From the NCBI RefSeq assembly GCF_020881035.1, contig NZ_JAJITC010000028.1, positions 1 to 38,553 on the forward strand: a stretch of 38,553 nucleotides of DNA. The letters are read 5' to 3'. Below are positions 1 through 8,000 of the stretch, in pieces; the first letter of the stretch is position 1; the number at the start of each line of letters is the position of its first letter. A program made the position numbers and the translations under genes. A model generated the notes under the pieces. The model did no database searches. It was not told the DNA's origin and saw only the letters and a list, made by a program, of their open reading frames with translations. The DNA is from Paraburkholderia translucens. GTDB lineage: Bacteria; Pseudomonadota; Gammaproteobacteria; Burkholderiales; Burkholderiaceae.

Positions 1-116
1 ACTCACAGGCCAAACTCAACGCCGTGGCACGAAGGCTGAACGAGCGCCCAAGGAAGACTCTGGATTATGAAACACCGGCAGAACGATTCCATCGAACTAT
101 TGCATCGACCGGTTGA
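1..116 (+). mobile_element. 3' end of an IS30-family transposase gene (partial)
   Basis: Reading from base 3, the frame is open to a TGA at 114-116. It encodes a C-terminus with the pattern LNERPRKTLDYETPAER followed by a short tail ending in ASTG. That pattern (N-E-R-P-R-K-T-L, then T-P-A-E-R-F) is the usual end of the DDE domain of IS30-family transposases. The rest of the gene lies outside the window, so intactness cannot be judged. I could not identify the terminal inverted repeat with confidence; the element boundary should fall shortly after 116. It marks the left edge of the accessory stretch. Confidence 0.8.
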
Positions 117-288
117 ATCCGCCCTTGGAAGCAGCCGTTGACGCGGTTTAATGCGGGCCGTCAATCCGGAACCGCCTCAGGGCGCGATACAGCCAGCAGG
201 CGTTGTCGAACCGGGAGATAACGGTAGAAAGTGCCAATGGCAGAATCGAGCAAGCGCGGCTAGGTATGCTGCCCAGCGATGGACGACC

Positions 289-1188
289 ATGACGGAAATC
301 CGCACGATTCAGACCATGCAAACTGACGCTGTTGCTCCGGCCGCCTACGCAAGGCGATTTGACGCTGTTCTCGCCTACATCGACGCTAACCTCGATGGCG
401 ACCTGTCCGTGGAAGCACTGAGCCGCATCGCGCATTTCTCGCGGTTCCATTTTCACCGGCAGTTTGCCGCCTACACAGGCGTCCCGGTGGCGCGCTATGT
501 GCAACTAATGCGGCTGCGGATGGCTGCCCGGCGCCTTGCGTCACGCAATGGTTGCTCGGTCCTCGACGCGGCGCTCGGCGCCGGCTTTGACAGCCCGGAA
601 GCTTTTAGCCGAGCGTTCAAGCGTGTCTTCGGCATAGCGCCGAGCTCATTCCGACGGCAGCCGAACTGGCAAGTCTGGAGTGCTTCCTTCGTCATCCCGC
701 ATCTTTCAAGGAAACTGACCATGCAGGTGAGAATCGTCGTCTTCCCCGAAACCCGTGTGGCTGCGCTTGAACACCGCGGGCCGATCGGACATATCAATGC
801 AAGCGTGCGCAAGTTCATCGACTGGCGCGCGCAAAGCGAGCAATCTCCGGTGTCGTCGAGCCGGACCTTCGGCATTCCGCGCAGCAACCCCGAAACGACG
901 CCGCCGGATGCATTCCGTTTCGACATCTGCGGTGAGATCAACGAGCCGGTCGCGCCGAATCCCGACGGCGTTCGCGAACTGGTGATTCCGGGCGGGCGAT
1001 GCGCTGTGGTCCGGCACGTGGGATCGACCGACCATATCGGCGAGACGATCTACCCGATCTACCGCGACTGGCTTCCTGCAAGTGGCGAAGAACTGCGCGA
1101 TCACCCCTTGTTCTTCCACTACCTCAGCGTCAATCCGGACACGCCACAGGATCAATGGCAGACCGACATCTACGTGCCCCTCGCATGA
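289..1188 (+). CDS. AraC-family regulator with GyrI-like effector-binding domain
   Basis: Predicted cytoplasmic transcription factor of 299 residues. Residues about 15-120 form a double helix-turn-helix AraC DNA-binding domain placed at the N-terminus (LSVEALSRIAHFSRFHFHR, then GFDSPEAFSRAFKRVFGIAP). Residues about 145-298 match the GyrI-like small-molecule-binding fold (VAALEHRGPIGHI early, IYVPL at the end). This order is typical of Rob/SoxS-like multidrug or stress regulators that sense a ligand through the C-terminal domain. The frame stays open upstream to 151, but ATG 289 (GGA five bases upstream) or ATG 316 fits the family better. The hydrolase gene starts 15 bp downstream, so the two are probably co-transcribed. 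The ligand cannot be told from sequence. Confidence 0.85.
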   Translation: MTEIRTIQTMQTDAVAPAAYARRFDAVLAYIDANLDGDLSVEALSRIAHFSRFHFHRQFAAYTGVPVARYVQLMRLRMAARRLASRNGCSVLDAALGAGFDSPEAFSRAFKRVFGIAPSSFRRQPNWQVWSASFVIPHLSRKLTMQVRIVVFPETRVAALEHRGPIGHINASVRKFIDWRAQSEQSPVSSSRTFGIPRSNPETTPPDAFRFDICGEINEPVAPNPDGVRELVIPGGRCAVVRHVGSTDHIGETIYPIYRDWLPASGEELRDHPLFFHYLSVNPDTPQDQWQTDIYVPLA

Positions 1189-1203
1189 CAGGGCACCGCT
1201 GCC

Positions 1204-2157
1204 ATGACCATCATCGCGCTCGCGCTACTCGTTGTCCTCGCCACCATCGCACTGGCGCTTGTATTCGGCGGTCCACGGCGCCCCGCGCCGATGCCCAGTA
1301 TCAGTGCGCCGTTTGCGCGGGTCGATTTTTCAGACCTGCCGGAGCAGTCGACGTTCCGGGCCGAGGACGGGCAGGCGCTGGCTTACCGGCAATATCGAAA
1401 GTGCACGCATACGGGCAACGGCAGCGTCCTGCTCATCCACGGTTCATCGGCGCGCAGCGCCAGCATGCACCCGCTTGCAAAAGCGATGGCCGCGGCCGGC
1501 TTCGCGGTCTACGCGCTGGACATGCGTGGACATGGCGCATCCGGGACAAGGGGGCACATTGACCGTATCGGTCGGCTGGAATCGGATCTGGAGGCATTCA
1601 TGCGCGAGGTGTGTCCGCCTCGGCCATCGACACTCGTCGGCTTTTCAGCGGGCGCGGGTTTCGCCCTGCGCGTCGCGGGCAGCTCCCACCAGAAGCTCTT
1701 CGACCGCTACCTGTTGCTAGCGCCATTTATCGGCGATCAGGCGCCCACACAACGCCCGCGCAACGGCGGATGGGCTGAAGTCGGTGTGCCGCGCATCGTC
1801 GCCATCCTGCTGCTGAACGCATTTGGATTTCGCTTTGCGAACGCGATGACCGTCATCCGCTTCGCCCTGAGCGACGAGGATGGCGCATTGCTTACCCCGC
1901 AGTATGACTTCAACCTTGCGAGCAACTTCCGTCCAGCGCGCGATTACATCAGCACGATTCGACGTGCCCGGCAACCCTGCGCGGTCATGGCAGGAATAGA
2001 CGACGAAGTGTTCAGGAGCGAGCAGATCGAAGGTATCGTTCGGGAAGCTGGCCAGAATTGGCCGGTCACGTTGCTCCCGAACGTGGGGCACATGGAACTC
2101 ACACTCGAACCATCGGCTATCGCGACGGTGGTGCGCCAACTGCATGACCAATGGTAA
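1204..2157 (+). CDS. Alpha/beta hydrolase, lysophospholipase/monoacylglycerol-lipase-like
   Basis: Predicted 317-residue serine hydrolase. An N-terminal hydrophobic segment (residues 2-21) suggests a membrane anchor or uncleaved signal, so the enzyme probably faces the periplasm. The fold landmarks are LLIHGSSARS (oxyanion loop), YALDMRGHGAS, the nucleophile elbow GFSAG with Ser148, the acid in GIDDE (Asp266 or Asp267) and His296 in NVGHMEL. Together they give a complete Ser-Asp-His triad. The substrate is not determined; Hydrolase_4-type members cleave lysolipids or monoglycerides. It follows the AraC/GyrI regulator by 15 bp on the same strand, suggesting an inducible two-gene unit. Confidence 0.85.
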   Translation: MTIIALALLVVLATIALALVFGGPRRPAPMPSISAPFARVDFSDLPEQSTFRAEDGQALAYRQYRKCTHTGNGSVLLIHGSSARSASMHPLAKAMAAAGFAVYALDMRGHGASGTRGHIDRIGRLESDLEAFMREVCPPRPSTLVGFSAGAGFALRVAGSSHQKLFDRYLLLAPFIGDQAPTQRPRNGGWAEVGVPRIVAILLLNAFGFRFANAMTVIRFALSDEDGALLTPQYDFNLASNFRPARDYISTIRRARQPCAVMAGIDDEVFRSEQIEGIVREAGQNWPVTLLPNVGHMELTLEPSAIATVVRQLHDQW

Positions 2158-2572
2158 ACCGTGACGCGTTGCACTGCCGCACGTCGCCCCTGATGGCTGG
2201 TCTTATCGCCAAGGTCTCCGCGTACGCCGCCCGAAGTAGCCGATGTCCGGGTATTGAAGGTTGCCCGTGCCTGCTGGGCAGCTTTCGGTTGAGGAATCGC
2301 AGGTTTGTAGTGGGACGGACTGCTTTGGCCAAGACCGTGCCAACCGCTGTGGGCTCATGGGTGGCCGTTGGACCTTGGAAGCCGTCGTTGGCGACGTGCG
2401 GGATCGAGCGGCTTTTGTGGGTCGGGCTGCGTCAGTCTGCTCCCTAAACTCATCGCTCGGAAGCGTCACTGGAATTTAGCGGCCCGCAAGCGGCGAGTCG
2501 GCAGTGCGTATTTCAGATCCATTCCGTCCGCCCGGAAACAAAGGGGCGGGATGACCGCTTCCAGCTCCTCAC
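2158..2572. other. Gene-free stretch between hydrolase and trpS attenuator
   Basis: I find no convincing gene here. Short frames exist on both strands, but none has a ribosome-binding site, a recognisable domain or the GC3 pattern of neighbouring genes. They look like translated noncoding sequence. The stretch may hold remnants of mobile DNA, given the transposase end at the left edge, but I see no inverted repeats or target duplications that prove it. Confidence 0.5.
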
Positions 2573-2603
2573 CTGACACCAGTCGTCTGGCTCGGGATAT
2601 ACT
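2573..2603 (+). promoter_or_regulatory. Candidate sigma-70 promoter of the trp leader/trpS transcript
   Basis: CTGACA at 2573-2578 and TATACT at 2598-2603 are separated by 19 bp, slightly long for sigma-70 but with a good -10. The predicted start site would be at about 2609-2611, which coincides with the ATG of the leader peptide. I see no Shine-Dalgarno at a normal distance before that ATG (a GGGA lies 13 nt upstream). The leader peptide may therefore be translated from a leaderless transcript, as known for trpL of Sinorhizobium. Confidence 0.5.
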
Positions 2604-2610
2604 GACTGCC

Positions 2611-2661
2611 ATGGATACGAAACCCATCTCGCTGAAACTGCACGGTTGGTGGCGCGCCTGA
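2611..2661 (+). CDS. Trp leader peptide with tandem Trp codons
   Basis: A 16-codon ORF encodes MDTKPISLKLHGWWRA. Two consecutive UGG codons (2647-2652) lie four codons before the UGA at 2659-2661. Tryptophan is a rare residue, so a tandem pair near the end of a short ORF directly before a terminator and a tryptophanyl-tRNA synthetase gene is the hallmark of a ribosome-mediated attenuator. The peptide presumably has no other function than to report Trp-tRNA charging. No good Shine-Dalgarno is visible; a candidate -10 at 2598-2603 would place the 5' end at or very near the ATG. Confidence 0.8.
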   Translation: MDTKPISLKLHGWWRA

Positions 2662-2665
2662 ATCC

Positions 2666-2724
2666 GGCGGCCCGTTTTTCTACGTATTTTGCAAACCGAT
2701 GCCGCCAGTCTTGGCGGCATTTTT
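2666..2724 (+). terminator. Transcription attenuator with alternative antiterminator pairing
   Basis: The terminator has stem arms 2699-2707 and 2712-2720 (ATGCCGCCA / TGGCGGCAT) around a GTCT loop, running into a T tract (TTTTTGTTT at 2720-2728). The left arm can instead pair with GGCGGC at 2666-2671 (with GCCGCC at 2701-2706), which would disrupt the terminator. The geometry fits: a ribosome stopped at the UGA (2659-2661) would cover 2666-2671 and let the terminator form. A ribosome stalled on the Trp codons (2647-2652) would leave that segment free to antiterminate. Low charged tRNA-Trp should thus raise trpS expression. Confidence 0.8.
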
Positions 2725-2774
2725 GTTTGCGCGCGCTGACGGCTGGTGCCATCAAAAATTTGAGGCTCCAGTCC

Positions 2775-3791
2775 ATGACGAAATCAACCCGTCCTACCAT
2801 CCTGACCGGCGATCGGACTACCGGCCCGCTTCATCTCGGCCACTATATCGGTTCCTTGCGCGCCAGGGTTCAGCTCCAGCATGAAGCACAGCAGTTCCTG
2901 CTTCTCGCGGACACACAAGCGTTGACCGACAACGTCGGCCGGCATCAGAAAGTGACTGAGAATGTCATTGAAGTAGCTCTCGATTATCTTGCTGTTGGCA
3001 TCGATCCGGGTAAGTCCACCATCCTCATCCAATCGCAGGTGCCGGAGTTGGCGGAGCTGTCTCAATACCTGCTCAACCTCGTGACGGTCGCGCGTCTTGA
3101 GCGCAACCCCACGATCAAGGAGGAGATTCGTCTACGCGGATTCGAGCGCGACATCCCTGCCGGCTTCCTGACGTATCCCGTCAGTCAGGCGGCTGATATC
3201 ACTGCGTTCAAGGCAACGCACGTGCCAGTGGGCGATGATCAGCTACCGATGATCGAGCAGACCAACGAATTGGTGCGGCGCTTCAACAACACCGTCGAGC
3301 GGTCCGTACTGGTCGAATGCGAGGCTGTGCTGTCGCAGGTCACTCGATTGCCCGGTATCGATGGCAAAGCCAAGATGAGCAAGTCCCTCGGGAACGCCAT
3401 CTCTCTGGGCGCCACTCAGGACGAAATCACGACGGCGGTCAACAACATGTATACCGACCCGAACCACTTGCGAGTCAGCGACCCGGGTCGGGTAGAGGGT
3501 AACGTCGTGTTCGCGTTCCTTGACGCGTTCGAGCCCGACGTACAGACAGTGGACGAGCTGAAATCGCACTATCGTCGCGGGGGACTGGGCGATAGCGCGG
3601 TCAAGCGGGTTTTAAACGAGCGACTGCAGTCACTTATCGAGCCCATTCGTGCGCGCCGTCGCGAGCTGGAGGAAGACCGGGGCGAGGTGCTCGCGATCTT
3701 GCGTCGCGGTACGATGCGCGCGCGCGATGTCGCCGCGGAGACACTTTCGGAGGTCAAAGGCGCGCTGGGCTTGAGCTACTTCCAGAACTGA
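2775..3791 (+). CDS. trpS: Tryptophanyl-tRNA synthetase
   Basis: Class I aminoacyl-tRNA synthetase that charges tRNA-Trp with tryptophan in the cytoplasm; 338 residues, the normal length of bacterial TrpRS. The HIGH-type signature is HLGHY (residues 20-24) in a GPLHLGHYIGS context, and KMSKS occupies residues 200-204. Start chosen at ATG 2775, preceded by GAGG at 2762-2765; the frame stays open upstream only because it runs through the attenuator. Expression is predicted to respond to tryptophan shortage through the leader at 2611-2724. The accessory surroundings and the separate control suggest this could be a second, inducible TrpRS besides a housekeeping copy, as seen with inhibitor-resistant TrpRS in some actinobacteria. 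A second copy cannot be verified from this window. Confidence 0.93.
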   Translation: MTKSTRPTILTGDRTTGPLHLGHYIGSLRARVQLQHEAQQFLLLADTQALTDNVGRHQKVTENVIEVALDYLAVGIDPGKSTILIQSQVPELAELSQYLLNLVTVARLERNPTIKEEIRLRGFERDIPAGFLTYPVSQAADITAFKATHVPVGDDQLPMIEQTNELVRRFNNTVERSVLVECEAVLSQVTRLPGIDGKAKMSKSLGNAISLGATQDEITTAVNNMYTDPNHLRVSDPGRVEGNVVFAFLDAFEPDVQTVDELKSHYRRGGLGDSAVKRVLNERLQSLIEPIRARRRELEEDRGEVLAILRRGTMRARDVAAETLSEVKGALGLSYFQN

Positions 3792-4161
3792 GCGGCTGCT
3801 TTCGACGATACTGCACTCGCCCACGAAGGTCATGAGCGACCGCTACTTTCAGGTGACTTGTCGTTCCGAAGCCGCTCAGGGGCGAGCATGAACGGCTCGA
3901 GATGGCCGGGTTAGGGCAATGGCCTCCGCAAATTGCTTGCCCGAGACCGGCCATTGAGCGAGCGTGAACGAGACCTCGGCCAGTCAAACTGGACGACGAC
4001 CGCCACCGGCGCCTAATGGCCGGCGGACTCTCTGCCTCTCGCAAGCGGCATACGCTGCCTGAAACTCGCGAGCCGGCGATCGGCTGCTCGCGACCCACTT
4101 CGGTTTTTCGACGTTCTACAGAACGGACGTTCGATCTCTCTATCCTCTCCCCCGGAACGGA
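3792..4161. other. Gene-free stretch containing a long imperfect palindrome
   Basis: No credible coding frame with a ribosome-binding site is visible. The main structure is an inverted repeat: arms 3902-3919 and 3937-3954 (ATGGCCGG, 4 nt, GGGCAA and its complement) around a 17-nt loop. It is extended outward by GCTCG at 3895-3899 and CGAGC at 3959-3963. No T tract follows, so it is not a standard terminator. It could be a mobile-element relic, a protein-binding site or a structured RNA. Confidence 0.45.
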
Positions 4162-4554
4162 CTACGCGGCCGTCGAGATTGCGCGCTTCACGTTTGGATC
4201 GAAGTGGTTTCGATACCAGTCAATCATTCCACGCATATGCGGCTCGGCCGGTGGCATATCCCCCGCGCCTAAGAGTTCTGCACATGCGGCGGCCACTGCG
4301 GTGAGAATCCTCGCCGTTTCCGGGACATAAGGTAGATCGAGATTCCTGTCGTGACGCGACCGGATCACTTCATAGCGAACGTTCTCGGGCAGCGTCCACG
4401 CGCTAGTCAAGAATTCCTGCACGCTCACTTGTCGCCCGCCTATCTGGACGGAACGACCGCGATGCTCTTCAGCATAGCCAGCCTGTTCCAACCGCTCGCA
4501 ACTGTCGATAGCGGCATTTAGAACTTCCCGAATCAATTTCCAGTTGGTTTTCAT
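4162..4554 (-). CDS. Hypothetical protein of 130 residues
   Basis: I do not recognise this protein. It starts MKTNWKLIREVLNAAIDSCE and has an ideal Shine-Dalgarno AAGGAG (complement of 4559-4564), four bases before the ATG, which fixes the start over a longer frame open to 4680. It is soluble, without signal peptide or membrane segments, and predicted largely helical. The N-terminal W-x-L-I-R pattern resembles small proteins found near mobile elements, for example the DUF2513 type, but I would not assign it. The surrounding DNA is lower in GC than the core of the window, in keeping with acquisition by transfer. Function unknown. Confidence 0.65.
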   Translation of the reverse strand: MKTNWKLIREVLNAAIDSCERLEQAGYAEEHRGRSVQIGGRQVSVQEFLTSAWTLPENVRYEVIRSRHDRNLDLPYVPETARILTAVAAACAELLGAGDMPPAEPHMRGMIDWYRNHFDPNVKRAISTAA

Positions 4555-4564
4555 TACACTCCTT

Positions 4565-4934
4565 CGCAGCAGCTTCAATGAAATGTTCGAGACGTCCTGT
4601 TGCAAGAATCGATGCGCAATAATTGTCGGCGATTCGAGTCTGCGCGTCGAATGCCTGTTTCTGGCCGCACAGCGTCGCACGACCGAGCGCGAAAATAACC
4701 TCGGGCATGCACATCATGCAAAAGGCATAAGTCGACCCTAAGGGACATCGACTTTGACGGAAAGCGTATGACCGTTGTGAGTGGCGAAGTTGACGCTTGA
4801 ATGCCTCGTCGGGGGAGGCTGCAAATGGCAGAGCGTGGCCGCGTGCTGCCTCACTTGGCCGGCCTCTCACGAGCTGTCCTAAACGATCGATTTGTCAGCA
4901 TTCCGACGTTGGAATATGCCAATAATCGGAACGA
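4565..4934. other. Gene-free stretch of lower GC
   Basis: No gene is supported here. Frames on both strands lack start signals and domain content. Base composition is visibly less GC-rich than in the flanking core genes, which suits old horizontally acquired DNA. The promoter for the minus-strand gene ending at 4162 should lie in its left part, just beyond 4565, but no clear -35/-10 pair stands out. Confidence 0.4.
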
Positions 4935-5324
4935 CTAACCGGCTTCGGCATACTCAGGCAGACCGTCCGCCGTCCTATCCCAGGTTAGCCGATACTTGAT
5001 CCAGGTGTGAGTCGCTGGAGGAACTTCGCCAGGTTCATCGAGAGAGCAGGTCGAAACATCCACCACGTCGGGCGACTCGGCGTTTGCGTAAGCCAATGGC
5101 GTCCCGCATTGACCGCAAAACGCCCGAAGAACGCCCGGGCTGGATTCAAACGTCTTTGGCGTGCCTTGTATCCAACGGAGTCCATCCTTGCTTACACTGA
5201 ACCAGGCAACCGCTGGCGCTGCCGATACCTTTCGGCATGTGGCGCAGTGGCAAAGCGTCGTGCCGAACGGAGTCGAATGAATCTCATACCGGATGGCACG
5301 GCAGTAGCATCCACCTGTCAGCAT
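4935..5324 (-). CDS. GFA-family zinc protein (glutathione-dependent formaldehyde-activating fold)
   Basis: Predicted 129-residue cytoplasmic protein of the GFA/CENP-V fold. It carries the three cysteine pairs typical of the family: GGCYCRAI (residues 4-11), CHCATCRK in the middle, and FCGQCGTPL further on. These bind two structural or catalytic zinc ions. Family members include glutathione-dependent formaldehyde-activating enzyme, but most small members have no proven substrate and the generic name should not be taken as function. Start chosen at ATG 5324, preceded by GAGGG a few bases upstream; the frame extends to 5447 without better signals. It lies on the same strand as the methyltransferase upstream, about 156 bp apart. 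Confidence 0.85.
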   Translation of the reverse strand: MLTGGCYCRAIRYEIHSTPFGTTLCHCATCRKVSAAPAVAWFSVSKDGLRWIQGTPKTFESSPGVLRAFCGQCGTPLAYANAESPDVVDVSTCSLDEPGEVPPATHTWIKYRLTWDRTADGLPEYAEAG

Positions 5325-5480
5325 CGAATCCCTCGACCTATCATTCCTGAACAGATCGTCGGCAATCCACGACAGCTTGTCGAGCGACCGAAAACGTAGC
5401 CGGAAAAGGCGGACGTGACGCCTGGCCCGACTCGCGTGCCGCGCCATGTACCTCGAACCGCGCGGAACAGCCCGCGTGGA

Positions 5481-6365
5481 TCATTCGAGGCGCTTCACCG
5501 CGAACAAAAGCGCGTGCTGCTCGTGGACGATATACGACTGATAGCGGGCGGGAAGCAACGCGTTGACGACCTGCCAGACGGGCAGCGCTTCATGTCCGAT
5601 GTCTTCCACCACGACCCAGCCACCGAGCCTCACCTTCTTCAACCCGAATATCAGCGTCTGGATGTTGGCATGCGGAGAGTGCAGACCGTCGTCGATGATG
5701 AGATCGCATTCGCCAGCCACTGAGCCTGCGAGCTGCTCGAAAGTGGCTGGATCGGTCTGGTCGACGAAGAACGTCTGAATGCGCTCCTCCTGGAAGAGAA
5801 CCCGGCGGTCGATGTCCGCTCCATAGATCTGCGCGAAAGGCAGAAAATCCCTGAACGCCCTGAGCGAGCCGCCCGCCTCGCCTCTGACCATGTATGAAAC
5901 GGTGTCGGAATGATGGGTGCCGATGCCGATTTCGATCACCGAGCGTATGGCCTGGCGATCCGCAAGGATCGCACCGTACAGATGGTGGTAGCTGTGATGG
6001 CTCGATTTGTCGCTGCCTTGAGCGTCGAGGCGCTCCTTCAGCGCGCTTGCGGCCTGCCGCTGTTCGTCGTTGGCCGGAAAATCGGCGATTTCCATGACGG
6101 GCGCCGGCGGCCTTCCGACGTAGGCCGCCAGGTCGCTCAATAGAGGAAGCGTCTGGTTGATCGCATCGACCGTGAGCTTCGCTCTGGCCTTGTAGCTTCC
6201 TTCGCTACACGGAATGAACTGCGGAAAAGTGCGCAGCACGTTCATCACGCTGAAATTGCTGAGCCTGCGCTGGGCGGCCCGGGCGTAATGATCGACTACC
6301 GCGAAATGCGAGCCGTAAGACTTGCTGAGGGAGCGGGACTCGGTGCTGGCGACGGTATCACGCAT
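5481..6365 (-). CDS. Class I SAM-dependent methyltransferase
   Basis: Predicted 294-residue methyltransferase of the group that includes macrolide sugar O-methyltransferases such as MycE. It shows DKSSHHSYHHLYG before the core, the SAM motif IEIGIGT, a GADIDRRVLF strand with acidic ribose-binding residues, and the metal/catalytic stretch DLIIDDGLHSP followed by GWVVVEDI. Start chosen at ATG 6365 with AAGGAG eight bases upstream; the frame is open to 6542 but that part looks untranslated. The substrate is unknown. Relatives act on sugar hydroxyls in natural-product or surface-polysaccharide pathways, yet no glycosyltransferase or biosynthetic genes are nearby, so the job cannot be inferred from context. 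Confidence 0.8.
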   Translation of the reverse strand: MRDTVASTESRSLSKSYGSHFAVVDHYARAAQRRLSNFSVMNVLRTFPQFIPCSEGSYKARAKLTVDAINQTLPLLSDLAAYVGRPPAPVMEIADFPANDEQRQAASALKERLDAQGSDKSSHHSYHHLYGAILADRQAIRSVIEIGIGTHHSDTVSYMVRGEAGGSLRAFRDFLPFAQIYGADIDRRVLFQEERIQTFFVDQTDPATFEQLAGSVAGECDLIIDDGLHSPHANIQTLIFGLKKVRLGGWVVVEDIGHEALPVWQVVNALLPARYQSYIVHEQHALLFAVKRLE

Positions 6366-6709
6366 GGTCGATCTCCTTGAGTCGGGTAATCGTGTCGTGC
6401 ATGGGTTGCAGGCCGTATGAGGTTCGCGCAAGCCTCGAACATGAACTACTTCGCCGCCCCGCGCAACCCACGCATTTTCCGGGCCTGCAAAGCGAGGTCC
6501 ACCACAATGTTGAGATCTGAATTCGTACCAACATCCGCGCATTGCGAACGCCAGCTCTCGTTCAACCGTCCATGGCCTTGCGCGATAATCCCAGGTTGCT
6601 ACGGCCTGGAAGGCGCTTTTCCCCGCGTGTACCCGGCGCGATCGACTGCTAGTCGTGCAGCGGACTATGCGTCGTCACGAACGCCTCTTTGATCCGACGG
6701 AGATTTGCA
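6366..6709. other. Divergent intergenic region between methyltransferase and MFS genes
   Basis: About 340 bp carry the two outward-facing promoters of the methyltransferase (minus strand) and the MFS transporter (plus strand). I see no clear -35/-10 pair, no palindrome and no small gene with a ribosome-binding site. A composition shift towards lower GC around 6490-6540 suggests the promoter core lies there. Confidence 0.35.
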
Positions 6710-7984
6710 GTGGTTCGTCAGCGCCCTCGCGACTACACGTTGTGGACTCTCACGCTCGCCTACCTGTTGAGTCAGTTTTTCCGCAGCTACGTCGCGGTAG
6801 TCGCGCCGCAACTGATCGCGGACTACGGCTTTACGCAGAAGATGTTCGGTCTGTTCGCGGGCGCGTTCTTTCTCACTTTCGCCTGCGCGCAGATACCGCT
6901 CGGACTTGCATTCGACCGGTTCGGCATCGGCCGGCCGACCGTCCTCTGCATGAGCGTCGGAACGGGCGGGGCGGCGACGCTTCCATTGACGCACGATCCC
7001 GTGCTGGCGCTGGCGTCCCAGGCCGCTTTGGGCCTCGGCTGCGCGCCGATCTTCATGGGACTGCTTAACCATGTGCTCGTCGCCGGTCATGGTCAACGCC
7101 AGGTGCGAACGGTGACTGTCGCGAGCGGCATCGGCATCTTCGGCGCGCTGATCGCGGCATTGCCGCTGGCGTGGGCCGCGACGAAAATCGGCTGGCGGCC
7201 GGCGATGGGCGTCGCCGCGGCGGCGATGGCCCTGACGACAGCGGCCGTGACCGCTTCGCTTTGGCGCCGCCCGCGCGCGGCGGCGCGAAGAAAGGATCTC
7301 GGGCAAGGGCCAAGGCGAACGCGAGCGAGCAACAACGCGCGGTCGAACAACCTTGCGTTTCTCACCTTGTTGCCCGTCTGCTTCGCGCTGTCGGCGGGCG
7401 GAACGTTCAGAACCTCATGGGGCGGTCCCTATTTCGCGGACGTGTTCGCTCTCGACACGGTCGCGCGAGGACGCGTGATGACTGCCGCGAGCGTTTCGGC
7501 GCTGGTCGTATCGCTGATCATTCCGCTGCTGGTGCGCAGGTTTTCGGTCAAGGCGCTGTCGCTCGCCGGGTTGTCGCTCGGCATACTGGCCGCGGCGCTG
7601 CTGCTGGTGCTGCCGTCTTACAACGCGCTGCTGAGCGCGTCGTTGGTGTGCGTGCTGTTCAGTGTCGGCGCGATTCATCCGCTCGTGATGTCGCAGGCCC
7701 GCGCGATCTCCGCCGCATCGAGCCTCGGCTTGCGGCTCGGCATACTCAACAGCATGGTGTTTCTCGGCGTCGCCGTGACGAGCAATTGCTTCGGATGGCT
7801 CGCGGCGAGGGGCATCCGCGAGGGACTGCCCGCACCGGATATTTTCGCGCGACTGTTTCTCTTCACGATGATCGTGCTCGTGATCGGCCTTGCGACCTAT
7901 GTCTTCAGCCCGAGTGTGCAATCGGAGGACAGTGCGAACGTCGTGCGGCGAACGCGCCCGGTCTCGCCGGTCGGCGACAAGTGA
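6710..7984 (+). CDS. MFS transporter, 12 membrane segments
   Basis: Predicted 424-residue inner-membrane major facilitator. Hydrophobic helices start at TLWTLTLAYLLSQFF and the family loop after helix 2 reads GLAFDRFGIGRP (a D-R-x-G-R type motif A). A charged central loop containing an Arg-rich stretch (about residues 195-215) separates the two six-helix halves. GTG 6710 is preferred because GGAG at 6699-6702 sits seven bases upstream; an in-frame TTG at 6689 is the alternative. The substrate cannot be told. The next gene is convergent and starts on the other strand, so this is a single-gene unit. Confidence 0.85.
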   Translation: MVRQRPRDYTLWTLTLAYLLSQFFRSYVAVVAPQLIADYGFTQKMFGLFAGAFFLTFACAQIPLGLAFDRFGIGRPTVLCMSVGTGGAATLPLTHDPVLALASQAALGLGCAPIFMGLLNHVLVAGHGQRQVRTVTVASGIGIFGALIAALPLAWAATKIGWRPAMGVAAAAMALTTAAVTASLWRRPRAAARRKDLGQGPRRTRASNNARSNNLAFLTLLPVCFALSAGGTFRTSWGGPYFADVFALDTVARGRVMTAASVSALVVSLIIPLLVRRFSVKALSLAGLSLGILAAALLLVLPSYNALLSASLVCVLFSVGAIHPLVMSQARAISAASSLGLRLGILNSMVFLGVAVTSNCFGWLAARGIREGLPAPDIFARLFLFTMIVLVIGLATYVFSPSVQSEDSANVVRRTRPVSPVGDK

Positions 7985-8000
7985 GGGTCGCGAAGACCGT

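Noticed and set aside
2151..2479. Several short frames on both strands after the hydrolase
   Set aside because: They overlap each other, lack start signals and do not resemble any protein family; they read like translated noncoding DNA.
4469..4870. Minus-strand frame of 133 codons upstream of the small hypothetical gene
   Set aside because: It overlaps the better-supported 130-residue gene in another frame, has no ribosome-binding site and no recognisable domain.
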